Source: Lachnospiraceae bacterium (lineage in GTDB: Bacteria > Bacillota > Clostridia > Lachnospirales > Lachnospiraceae). Taken from it: DNA of 37,559 nucleotides. The notes beneath the pieces were generated by a model. It was not told where the DNA came from. It searched no databases and saw only the letters and a list, made by a program, of their open reading frames with translations. The stretch lies in the NCBI GenBank assembly GCA_024693845.1, contig JAILKJ010000076.1, positions 1 to 37,559 of the forward strand, given 5' to 3'. The position numbers and the translations under genes are program-made. Every line of letters starts with the position of its first letter. Position 1 is the first letter of the stretch. Below, piece after piece: positions 17,501 to 27,300 of this stretch.

Positions 17501-20500
17501 AGAACGGGCGGCTTCCAGGTAGTGACAGATGGCGGCACCACGCCGGTGGGAGAAGTGGTGGACAGCCTCAATGTTTCTTACACATGGCATCCTGAAGGAA
17601 ATTCGGCAGGTGGATACTGGACGAACAGTCTGGGAGGTGATGGTACGGATCATGGCTGGAGTTCGGCGTTAAAGAATGACTGGACCGTGATCAGCGGCTC
17701 CTACAGCGCCGACTGCAGTTCGATCACCACCGGAACCCTCTTCCCCAATGACTGTACCATCGGAAGGGACGGGAGTTTCTCCCTGGCCTGGGATCTGGGC
17801 AGTGTGGGATCCAAGATCAGATCCAACGACGGCAGGGCACATTTCGTAAACAAGCTCTATGCTTCTGAGACCAACATCGTGAAGGCGGCAGACGGTCTTT
17901 CCGGACAGGGAGTATATAACGGCCTGAAAAATGCCGGCTATGTCGGCTATGAATCCGGCTGGGAAGGATGCCCGGGCAGCACTGCCTGGAGTACATCGGG
18001 AGTTGGCATGCTGGATGAGCTTCCCAATACCTTTAAGCAGAGCGGAAAATTCCTGAAGGGCGGTTATCAGAGCGATTATAACAAATACCAGAGCTTTACC
18101 GGCGGCGCAACGGCCAATGTGCTTATCAATATGGCAGGTTGGTATGCGGATGCGAATGAAACGGACGGCGAAGGTCAGGTAACGACGTATGGCGCAGTTC
18201 ACTTTTTCCTGGGCTCCGTTTCGGGGAATGTTCAGATATCCGGCAAGCGCACGCTTCCGGTAGTCAGCAACATTCAGGTGACCAAGGATGATGTCAAGGT
18301 CATCAAAGAGAAGGACAAGGATCCCAGGATCACCCTGGATCTTGAGTGGACACATACCATCACCCAGGCAGAGGATCTGGAGGAGTTTAGGATCGATCCT
18401 CAGGGCGCAGCGGATTCGGATGAGCTGGGCGCTGAAACGGCAGAATCGGTGGACGAACATCCGCTGGCGGATAATGATATGGCCATTGAGATCACGCCCA
18501 TCGGTTATGAGGATGCCAACGGAGGAAGTATGCTTTTCGACTCGACATACTATATAGAGAGCTTCGAAAAGACTGCCAGCGGCTGCAGGCTTAAGGTTAA
18601 GAATCTGCAATATATGGACAAGACCAGACTGCCTGACGGTTTTGATGTTGAGATCAAGTATCTGTATACGGATCCGAGCGATCCTTACAACCAAACCACC
18701 ATCAAGACCTATAATCACAGGATCATGCTGGAGAAGGATAAGGCTCAGAGCGAGGTGCTGTTCCAGATCGATGACGAGGGTAATGCGGTTGTCAGAGTAT
18801 CGGACCAGGAGTCGCTGGGATCCCTTAAAGTGGATATGTATAACAACAGCGGTCAGCTCGTTAAGAACGGAACGGTTACAGGCTACAGTGGTGAAAACGC
18901 CATCTATCAGTATAACGATGATATCAAGGGAGTGTGGCTGGAGAATGATTCTTTCTATGGTAAATCCAAGACAAAGTGGTTTAAGCTCAATGTGGAGAAC
19001 GTCTCCAAAGAGAACCGTGCAAAATATTATGTGATCATACACGGATATGATTACGACAGAAATCCCTTCGATGAAGAGGTGAAGCATTATGCTACGGCGG
19101 AGAATTTTGTGACCGTCGAAAGAGCTTCCGTTAACAACGGAGTCTTCAGGATCGCCTATAAGCTGAACCTTCCTGAAGAAGGCATAGGCAACAGCGACAG
19201 CTATGATGCTACGGCATCTTCCTTCAATATCGTATCACGGGACGGAAAACCGGACTATGTGATCACCAAGGAGATGGAGCTTCCGAGAAGCTATCTTTCT
19301 CCCTGCAGCACAAGGGAGTTTGCCCACGCCGAGCAGGCGAAGGATAATAAGACCAGCACGGCATTGATCTTCTTTGACGAGGAGAAGGCGACGGATCTTC
19401 TGGGAGATGAGCTGCAGGCTAAGGTTTCGGTGGCTATGCCCGGGTATATGTCGACCAAGGCCAATCTGACCCTGAAGAGTGAGAAGCTCACCATTGAGGA
19501 ACAGCCTTTGCTGTCGCTTACCTCAGCCAGCCTGGATATGATGGGTAATGTGAAGCTTGCGGGCAGCTTTGATCCGAACACTTTTACCATCGGATGGAGC
19601 ACCACGCTGAAGTTCAACGTTATCTGTCCGGACGGCTATATCTGGTCGATCGATCTGGATCGCTATGACAGAAGCTTTACCTATAACAACACGGCGGGCA
19701 CTTTTTCCTATGACGGTAAGCTCTGTGATGTTATCCGCGGATCACAGGCGATGGGACATTATTCCATCAAGGATTTTGTCAAGCTGAAGGGAAGGCCTTT
19801 CAAGGCGTCCGCATCTGCGGTGCTGAGCAGCGGTAAGCTGGATTCGGCACAGATCCCGCTGAACTACGGCGGTAATCTGAAGGCAACCGCTAACATGATA
19901 TCCACCGCGACCTACAACGGCGGAAGTTACCTGAAGGCTTCCATCCCCAGCGGCTGGCTGGAGTATGGTCTGCATATCGATGCGCTGGTAGAGCAGGCAC
20001 TGGATGCGGGTCAGGGGTTGCTGATCGTATCGGATGATAATTACAGCATTGCCTTTGCACCGGCCTCGCTGGCAAGCTTCGCCCAGGCAGAGAATACCAT
20101 ACTCAACATATACAATCTTACGTCTGCGCAGCCCGACAATGTGAAGAAGTCGGGACTGAGTCCGGCGGGGGTATATGACTTTGCGATCTCCAATCCGTTT
20201 GACGGACAGGTTGAAGTGGGACTGCCCACGGGAACGATCCCTTACGGCAAGACGTTGGCGGTCTACTATGTGGACGATAACGGCAGCAAGACGAATATGT
20301 CAGCCAGGGTGGTGACCCAAAGCGGCCTTTCCAAGGCGGTTTATAACACTACACATAATTCCGTATACGTTGTGGTCTATGAAGGCGGCAGCAATACCGG
20401 CGGAAACAACGGCGGTAATAACAACAATAACCAGAACAATCAGCCCGCCAGCGGAACAACGGTAACGGATGGAACTTCACAGGCTTCCTATGTGGTCACT

Positions 20501-21103
20501 TCCGATGCGGGAGAGACCCCTGAGGTCAGCTACAAGGAATCTTCCAACAGCTCTGCCAAGAAAGTGGAGGTACCGGCCACCGTTAAGGTGAACGGCGTGG
20601 ATTACAAGGTTACTTCCGTGGAGGAGGGTGCCTTCAAGAACAACAAGACGGTCACCGAGGTCAAGATCGGTAAGAATGTGGAGACCATTGAAAAGAGTGC
20701 TTTTGAGGGATGTACTTCCCTGACGAAGATCACGATCCCTGCCGCTGTGACCACCATCGGAGATAAGGCTTTCTCGGGAGATAAGAGGCTTAAGAGTGTT
20801 TCCGTGGGAAGCAATGTGACCAGTATCGGGGCACAGGCTTTCGCCGGATGTACTTCCCTGACCAAGATGACCCTTCCGAAGAATGTGGCAAAGATCGGCG
20901 GTAATGCTTTCAAGAACTGTAAGAAGATGAAGACTCTCATCATCAAGAGCACGAAGCTGACTGCTAAGAGCGTTAAGAAAAATGCTTTCAAGGGTCTTAC
21001 CAAGAAGACCACCATCAAGGTGCCCAAGAGCAAACTGAAGGCATACAAGGCACTCTTCAAGAAGAAAGGACTTTCAGGAAAGGTGAAGGTCAAGAAGATC
21101 TGA
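14558..21103 (+). CDS. Giant secreted surface protein (~2181 aa) with BspA-like LRR cassette
   Basis: About 2181 residues with a signal peptide (KRMLSIYMALMLVMTGVLSYPLTAAAEE). A Glu/Asp-rich segment (~35-85) follows. Residues ~235-640 contain several ~70-residue segments resembling MucBP-type adhesion repeats (KLTVRFVNQNNMSIASAHIEF; IKLSFVDEDGREI). The long centre is beta-rich, with many Tyr, Gly, Ser and Thr and few cysteines, and I recognise no enzyme motif in it. A Gly-Asn linker (~1945-1963) leads to a C-terminal cassette of six LRR units ending GKVKVKKI. No LPXTG, SLH or lipobox is found. The start is uncertain: ATG 14546, GTG 14549 and ATG 14558 are close together; 14558 has GGTGA 5 nt upstream and begins directly at the signal peptide. 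A surface-adhesin or matrix role is inferred. Confidence 0.82.
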   Translation: MGKKRIWKRMLSIYMALMLVMTGVLSYPLTAAAEEGADKPGAEEVSANDASYEADDALEDVSSEAEPEDTVQEDALEEDEDILEGQIAPVQTPTVLQAVKEADSGCQALPPDVKSLSCSTTTNAQGNWTFSGVFTPVTGAGEYELYFGAMEGDGAIYEKGIFTLPTSALTPSGDDVSFSIAPYWYGSYAPVAGETIYVALEAYVSTVTGSGTKMLSTGWQELNELTIGGEPAEDKNKLTVRFVNQNNMSIASAHIEFLDQGDAYSVDIPAVEGYDCQYASSKVEGTMGNEDVTVNVPYQGKEVALSIAYNYSNGQQAHAHVNATLRVGDSYRYPSPEIDLYNATPEVVEGYATAADVAEGISAQVVYAKDKFILEVQYLLYDGENNDQSVKATETSWVEAGSPYKVEFLSLEGYSRVDDQGDYRQEADDEKIYEEGTMPSAKKVIKFYYRAGTTHIKLSFVDEDGREIMVNGYETDQRKDRDFVMEAPVDPYGCELRDSLFDGRYVRISMYDFKDKTDYTHTFKYYKKYKDTVHYRYADPAKGEEEVFPDDVYNRNATDYMQVPEKSGYVSSRSYIRLKDTDQNQNLDTTVYYAPCTVAKGRVVSEGVPYKVFVNDSGRDPFNPADRYDLTLTPLWQWNIDRDPDQTWGSAGWNGSVDVYIDGQFYQTVTSTVSSYPETEDLKYLRGVTFTVNTGSDLIPASGKFTLTTYEKRQDIYVKTDFNVDIGWAMGASIPSDRFVSLASAVTKDTANSTPSEAKFTWSLDSSTYTVGKGRLKEKTGDTADGFVISSGSGTYTDEPGSNGTTVYTATLNSGGCYTPTTRSFEFYAPMGYQQAEGFPTENKWAKATGSATVGGQTEEEQEYTTSNQSARIEYNGFDSYHSEIKFHAYWSTTKCVYETWPAHQALENHVDARECRTYAGYGNSGTVVNAATGKKIGTAYLTRYGTNDGDYEASISIYPSAVLENYIETGSSSLSYKVYFRTGGFQVVTDGGTTPVGEVVDSLNVSYTWHPEGNSAGGYWTNSLGGDGTDHGWSSALKNDWTVISGSYSADCSSITTGTLFPNDCTIGRDGSFSLAWDLGSVGSKIRSNDGRAHFVNKLYASETNIVKAADGLSGQGVYNGLKNAGYVGYESGWEGCPGSTAWSTSGVGMLDELPNTFKQSGKFLKGGYQSDYNKYQSFTGGATANVLINMAGWYADANETDGEGQVTTYGAVHFFLGSVSGNVQISGKRTLPVVSNIQVTKDDVKVIKEKDKDPRITLDLEWTHTITQAEDLEEFRIDPQGAADSDELGAETAESVDEHPLADNDMAIEITPIGYEDANGGSMLFDSTYYIESFEKTASGCRLKVKNLQYMDKTRLPDGFDVEIKYLYTDPSDPYNQTTIKTYNHRIMLEKDKAQSEVLFQIDDEGNAVVRVSDQESLGSLKVDMYNNSGQLVKNGTVTGYSGENAIYQYNDDIKGVWLENDSFYGKSKTKWFKLNVENVSKENRAKYYVIIHGYDYDRNPFDEEVKHYATAENFVTVERASVNNGVFRIAYKLNLPEEGIGNSDSYDATASSFNIVSRDGKPDYVITKEMELPRSYLSPCSTREFAHAEQAKDNKTSTALIFFDEEKATDLLGDELQAKVSVAMPGYMSTKANLTLKSEKLTIEEQPLLSLTSASLDMMGNVKLAGSFDPNTFTIGWSTTLKFNVICPDGYIWSIDLDRYDRSFTYNNTAGTFSYDGKLCDVIRGSQAMGHYSIKDFVKLKGRPFKASASAVLSSGKLDSAQIPLNYGGNLKATANMISTATYNGGSYLKASIPSGWLEYGLHIDALVEQALDAGQGLLIVSDDNYSIAFAPASLASFAQAENTILNIYNLTSAQPDNVKKSGLSPAGVYDFAISNPFDGQVEVGLPTGTIPYGKTLAVYYVDDNGSKTNMSARVVTQSGLSKAVYNTTHNSVYVVVYEGGSNTGGNNGGNNNNNQNNQPASGTTVTDGTSQASYVVTSDAGETPEVSYKESSNSSAKKVEVPATVKVNGVDYKVTSVEEGAFKNNKTVTEVKIGKNVETIEKSAFEGCTSLTKITIPAAVTTIGDKAFSGDKRLKSVSVGSNVTSIGAQAFAGCTSLTKMTLPKNVAKIGGNAFKNCKKMKTLIIKSTKLTAKSVKKNAFKGLTKKTTIKVPKSKLKAYKALFKKKGLSGKVKVKKI
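20446..21103 (+). repeat. C-terminal LRR cassette, copy 2
   Basis: This ~658-bp segment aligns without gaps to 29167-29824 (constant offset of 8721 bases) and is nearly identical in DNA, including the stop codon. It encodes the domain entry (TDGTSQASYVVTS), six LRR units and the lysine-rich tail. The preceding Gly-Asn linker DNA is also similar but shifted by 6 nt. Confidence 0.92.
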
Positions 21104-21136
21104 TACAGGATGCATTGTAATGATCTGTGAAACTGA

Positions 21137-21170
21137 GCACTCCGGAGCATGGCTCCGGGGTGCTTTTTTC
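21137..21170 (+). terminator. Intrinsic terminator after surface-protein gene 2
   Basis: GCACTCCGGAGC (21137-21148) pairs with GCTCCGGGGTGC (21152-21163) across a three-base loop with one wobble, followed by TTTTTT. Confidence 0.9.
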
Positions 21171-21191
21171 GGTTTAAGACCGGGGAGATCG

Positions 21192-21264
21192 ACCGAATGA
21201 ACGCGAAATATGACCGAATAGACAAAACCTGAGATTTTCGGCGCGATATGTGAGAGAATAAAGT
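21192..21264 (+). promoter_or_regulatory. Paired 11-bp direct repeat upstream of surface-protein gene 3
   Basis: ACCGAATGAAC at 21192-21202 and ACCGAATAGAC at 21213-21223 again start 21 bp apart. The promoter is less clear than in the other two cases: a TAAAGT identical to the -10 proposed for gene 1 lies at 21259-21264, 36 rather than 32 bp from the second repeat, and no good -35 is present. Confidence 0.65.
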
Positions 21265-21316
21265 CGGTTTACTATGCGAGGATCCGGGAACAGATGGATG
21301 TACAGGAGGTTGAACT

Positions 21317-24300
21317 ATGAGAAAGTATGGTAACAGATCCCTGAAAAAAACAGGAAGGAAGATGGTCAGTTTGTTTTTGACGCTGGCGCTGTTTCTGAGC
21401 TGTCTGCCCTCCGCGGCCTTTGCGGATCCGGTGGGGACCACAGGGGACTGGACGGATTATACCCAGGAGGTAAGTCCGGATGCCCAGGGTGTCTACAAGA
21501 TCTCCACAGCCAGACAGCTGGCCTGGGTAGCCAAAACCCTTAACGAGGGGAATCTGGAGCAGGAAGGCTGCACCGTCCGCCTGCTTTCCGATATCGATCT
21601 GTCGGCCCATTACTGGATCCCCATGGGGACGCTATATGCCTACAGATTCACTGGAACCTTTGACGGAAACGGGCATACAATAACCGGCATGAATGTGGGT
21701 GCGCAGACTGAGCCGTATTCCGGTATGGCGGGTGGATTGATCGGTTATCTGGACGGCTCAGTAAAGGATCTGAAGATCACGGATTCAAAGGTTTGTTTGC
21801 AGGTGGCAAGCGGAAGCATGCAGCAATACACAGGGCTTCTTGCCGGCTCGTCCTCCGGAACGGGAGTGATCCGTAATTGTGAGGTTTCCGGCAGTGTTTT
21901 CACCAAAGGTTGCAATTCCCTGAGCAACGGCTGCGTTGGAGGCGTTGTAGGAAGCAGTAACAAAGGGACAATTGAAGCCTGCCGTGCTACCGTGACGCTG
22001 GGACTTTTGGATGCAGATGGTTTTGCCTCCTTTGGAGGGATCACGGGAGGTGTAAGTAATACCACTTCTAATGCAACTACTGTGAAAAACTGTGTGTCTG
22101 ATGTTACAGTATCCGTCCCGGAGGGAACGGCAGCGGCAAATGCCAAAAGCGACGCTTTTTTTGCTGCAGGAAAAAATGGAGTTGCTATTAACAGTATCGG
22201 TATCATAGACCATGGCGGCACCAAGGCAGGTACCTGCTCGGTACCTACCAGGACCAATGCCTGCTATGCTGAAACGGATTATACAGACGGCAACGGCATT
22301 AATCAGACAGCCGACTACAGCTACTATGACGGAGACGGTAATCTTAGCACCATGACCGTCGACGAGATGAAGGCGGACACTTTTGTTACCACACTGAATA
22401 CGGCAGCGGCAGGCATTGAGGGCGCCCTGACCTGGAGTATTGATGAAAATAAGAATAACGGTTTCCCGGATCTGGCAGATGCCAAGATCGGAGAAGGAAA
22501 CGGAGAGCAGCCTTCTACCTACTGTACGGTTACCTTTAAGGTGGACGGAAATGTTTATAAGACTGAGACAGTGGAGAGCGGACAGACCGTTGCAAAACCC
22601 GCAGACCCTGTGGGCGGCGAAGAGGATGTATTCCAGCATTGGTATACGACGGATCCTGCAACGGCATATAACTTCTCCAGTCCGGTGACCGGGGATCTGA
22701 CTTTGAATGCCAAGTGGAAGGATGTGACCTACACAGTCTGTTTTGACAGTATGGGCGGTTCCTATGTCTATCCCAAGACCGTGGCAAGAGGCGAAGCGGT
22801 GACGGTTCCCGTGGCACCTACCAAGAAGGGTTGCACTTTCGGAGGCTGGTATAAGGATGCGGATTACAACGATGCCTGGGATTTTGACGGCGTGGTTACC
22901 GGCAGCATGACTCTCTATGCCAAGTGGAACGGAACAGAGGAGGTTTCGATCTCAGGCCGGATCACGGATGCGACGAGCAAAGACGGAATCCAGAATGCCA
23001 TCGTAACCCTGTCCGACGGTAAAAATGCCACCACGGATGAATTCGGCTACTACCGGATCTCGGACGTAGCCCAGGGAAGCTATGGCGTTACGGTTACAGC
23101 CACCGGTTATGAGGAAGCGTCCCGGGAGGGATTCCCGGTAGGGGAGATCTCCACCAGCCTGGATGTGGCGCTGACGAAATCGAATACAGCTGCAGGCGGC
23201 ACCAAGCCTGTCAATATCTACGCAAATGTCAGCTGCGTCTACTCCGGCATTATGCTTGACGGTGTAGAGGTCAGAGCGGTAGGCGAGGGAAGCCTGGGAA
23301 CCTACAGCAAGGTGACGGATGCCGGCGGAAATGCCATGTTTACAAGTCTTCCCGCCGGAAACTATACCTTCTATATCAACCATGCAGGCAAAGGCGGCTG
23401 GGAGAGCTATACCTCCGCCACCAAGCCACTTAACGGAGATTATCAGCTCAGCTGTGCCCTGAAGCCCGACTATGAGTCACTGACGGTTAAGGTGATCGGC
23501 AGCTATGATCCGAAGACGAACAAGACAAACATGCCCCTTTCCGGCAAAGAAGTTAAACTGACGGGTGTGGATCCCAAGAACGAGGATAAAGAGCTGATCC
23601 ATCTGACGGCTTATACGGATGCGAACGGCTGTGTTACGGTTCAGAAGATGGTGCCCATCACCTGGAAGATCTCCTGCAGTGATTATTCCTATACGGAGGC
23701 GGAAGAGACGGTTTATTCCGATGCTTCCGGTGATCTGTCGGAGGAGGAAGTGACTTTGACCCTTCCCTTCGTGGATTCCTCCGTAACGGTTGATCTGACA
23801 TCCATCTATTCCGCTTCCGATCCCGATCTGTTTAAGAAGACGGATGACAACGGCAAAGCGGGTACTTTGGATGTGACTCTTTCGGGTATCTCGGGAACTT
23901 TGACAGAAGGTATCAGCCGCTGCGCGTCTCCCGATGCCTCCGGTAAGGTTACTTTTACGGGACTGTTCCCCGGAAACTACAATCTGACAGCCTCCGGAAA
24001 AGTGTCCCGTTTCGTGTCCATCAAAGCAGGAGACGGGCAGGAGATCTTTACCGATACGGATATCGAGAATTTCAGCCGCTTCGGCAGGAAGCATTTTGAT
24101 ATAGATTTCTACGGCACCGGTACGGCTAGCGTAGCACTGGGGTGCAGGTCAAATGCTACCGTTGAGGTGGATCCTGCCCCGGTAAGCTTCTCCGGAACGT
24201 TGTACAAATCGGATATGAATGATAAGGGCGAGATCACAACCGCACCGCTGGCGAACACCAAGATCTACATCAAGTCCTCCGCGTACTACAGGCAGAGCGG

Positions 24301-27300
24301 TGAGGCGCAAAACGGCCATGAGATAACCACGGACAGCAATGGACATTATGCCATTTCTCTTGCGCCGGGTCTGTACGGCGTGGAGGTGGACTCTGCTTAT
24401 AAAGATTATTTCGGCGGCCGCCTGATCTATCACGAGGGACATACGGACGGCTATATCGGGCGGTGGGGATGGCCCTGCACCGACACCTGGAGTGGAAGCA
24501 AAGCCTCTGCCGTAGCCTGGATGACCTCGGATGACGGCGGTGCCTTTGGTGATATCGGTGGTATGGGTCTGTCCTCCGGATCGGTTGTGGCGGATCTGGA
24601 GCTGATGGAAAAGAAGTTCAATTATTCGGCCGGAACAAAGGGAGGGGCTGTTGTATATGACAACACTGTTTCACAGCAGTTGATCGTCGGATACGAAAAG
24701 GATGAAGAGCCCACGGAGAGCCCCAATACTTCCGCATATAATTGCTTCGATTATTATGCCAATACCTATGGAACGATCAACTATAATCCGGATACCCGCG
24801 GGGCAAGCGTGAAGCTGACAAGCGGAAGCGGCAGCACTTCCGTCGATCTGACGGGAAAAACGTTGCCCGTAGTATTTCATGATCTCGCGCCGGGCGATTA
24901 CAGTCTGGATTACAGTCTTTCTGCGGCTTTCTCGCAGTTAAAGCCCTCTGTTTCCTGGGGCGGAGAGACCAGTTTCTTTAACTTCCCGGCGCCGGGCAAG
25001 CTGCCCGCAGACTTTCCGGAGGATTATGCCGATAACAATAATCCTGATATCAATAACCCCTGGCCCTTATCCACAGTGGGTTCGCTCCTTAAGATCGAAG
25101 CAGCAACGGGACGTCACTACTTCAGGGATCTGTATGATGGCGATGACAGTAACGGGGAACTGAAGATCAAATTTTACACGGCAGATACCTACTATGTGCT
25201 GAACTCATCAGGAGCCAGCCAATCTCAGGTAGCTGCATGGAGAACGAAATACGGAGAGGGACTGAAGGATCTTAAGTGGATTAACGGAGACGGTACCATC
25301 GGGACAGAGGCTGAGGGTACTTACACGGATCCTCCGCAAAGAGAGAATTATGAAACTGAAGATGAATATCTGGCTGCCTATAACAGCTGGGATCAAAGTG
25401 AATACACCGGAAGGGGATTCCCGAAGAACGGCAGATGGTATGCCAAGATCGAAGGCACTTTCACGGAAGGTTCGGCCCTCAGTGGGGAAGTAACCTATAC
25501 GGGAGAACCTCATCTGAATGATGATTACGAAAACACACAGACGCTTATGGAAAAATACCTGGTGGCTTATTCTACCAGCAAGATCCCGGAGAAGCTGTTC
25601 CGGGTGAGAGTGAATGCCTCGCAGAATAAGGTTTTGCCGGACGGAACGGTCACCCTGTATTTCTGTGCACCCAAGGGAGCCGGCAATGCTTTCCTCAGTA
25701 ATATCGGTTTTGTATGCAACAGGGAAACGAACTATTCGGATCAGTACAATTCCGATCTGTGGTTCGCCGTTACCCTGGACAATAGCGGTGCTACGGATTG
25801 TGAGGTAAACCTTTTGAATCAGAGCGATTGTTCCTCCGGGGTTACTATTCTTTCGCAGACGGCCATTGACCATCTTCTGAATCCCCGCACCATTGCGGTA
25901 AAAGCGGTGGAAAGCAGCGATTCTGCTAATGTGCTGGATAATGTGGCGGTTACCATGACCTATGCCGGCAAGCAGTTCAGTTCCACCACTCCCGCTGCCA
26001 TGCAGACCTGCTGCGGTGAGGTTACGGATGTGCAGGTTGTAGGAGATGCAGTATATGAATGGGAATGCGACAGTAATTCTACGACCAGCGCCGTAATGGA
26101 TGATTCCACCAATACGGAAACCTTCTACGTTCCCGTCAGAAGGATCCTGTATGAATACGGAGTGCAGGTAAATGATGATGCGGGCAATGTGGTTTCGGGA
26201 GCTTCCGTGAATCTGGCCGGTGTTTCCTGTGGTGAGCCCTCCGGTGCCGTAACAGGCCCCGGCGGCAGCGCCTCCCTGCTGGGTAATGACAGGCTGACCT
26301 ATCAGGATTACACGTTGTCAGTAACAGCTCCCGGTTATGCACCGGCAAGTGTGACCCTGACGAAAGAAGAGATCCGGGCAGGTACGCCCAAGTCGGTTGT
26401 GCTGACAAGGGTGGAGCAGCCCACCTTCCCGAATGATGCACTGACCCTGGATCGTAAGGGCGCATTCCTGCCCGGCGTAAACTTCGTGGGCAGCAGCAAC
26501 ACAGTTGAATTCCTGACCAATCTGGGTGCCGGTAAACTTTATGTGACGGCCGAAGCCAAGGTGGATACGGGATTCAATGATTATATCAGAGAATTGTATT
26601 TGGTGGACGGAAGGACTTTCCAAAACCCGGATTATTCCGACAAACCTGCCAAGCTTAATTTCCCGGCTATGGAAGGGGAGGCTTACAGTCCTTCCGCTGC
26701 ACGGGAATGGATCGAGAGTCTGGAAAGCGGAGGCCTCGGAAATGTTTATTACCAGCGTTTTTCCCAGGGAAAGGACATCATGTTCACGGATCTTGGCGAG
26801 GTAAACGGTTATCATTATGAGCTTTCCATCTGCGTTCCTTTGTGGGAGCTTCCGCCGGACGGCTTTGAGCCAGCGCTGGTGGCGGTAACGGACAGAGGCG
26901 CCGTGCAGATCTTCAAAGCGGATTATTCCGGTGAAAATGCAGGTGATCAGCTGGTTGGTATGCGCGTTTCCGGAGACAGCGCGGTAATGCTCAACAATAT
27001 CACGCTGATGGCCAATGCCAAGGCAGTAGGCGGCGGAGCCGTGGAGAAGCTGGCGGAGCTTTCCCAGCCTACGGGCTCCCTCATTCCCCTTCCTTCCTTT
27101 GAGTCGGGAATAGAGCTGGATGATGACGGCTTCCTGGATTATACCTACAGCATCAAGATGCAGCTGCTGCAGGGCAAAAAGTCCGTATCCGATGCGGAAA
27201 AGGCCTATATGTCCATTCTGCCCAGCACCCTTGGTGTAGCGGTGGAAGGCGGCTGGAACATGGAAATGGCCGGTAAGGACCGTGCCCTTTTACAAAGCTT

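Noticed and set aside
20600-21000. Regularly spaced repeats that might be read as a CRISPR-like array
   Set aside because: The periodicity is the 23-residue LRR unit in a translated frame; repeats are degenerate and there are no unique spacers or cas genes.
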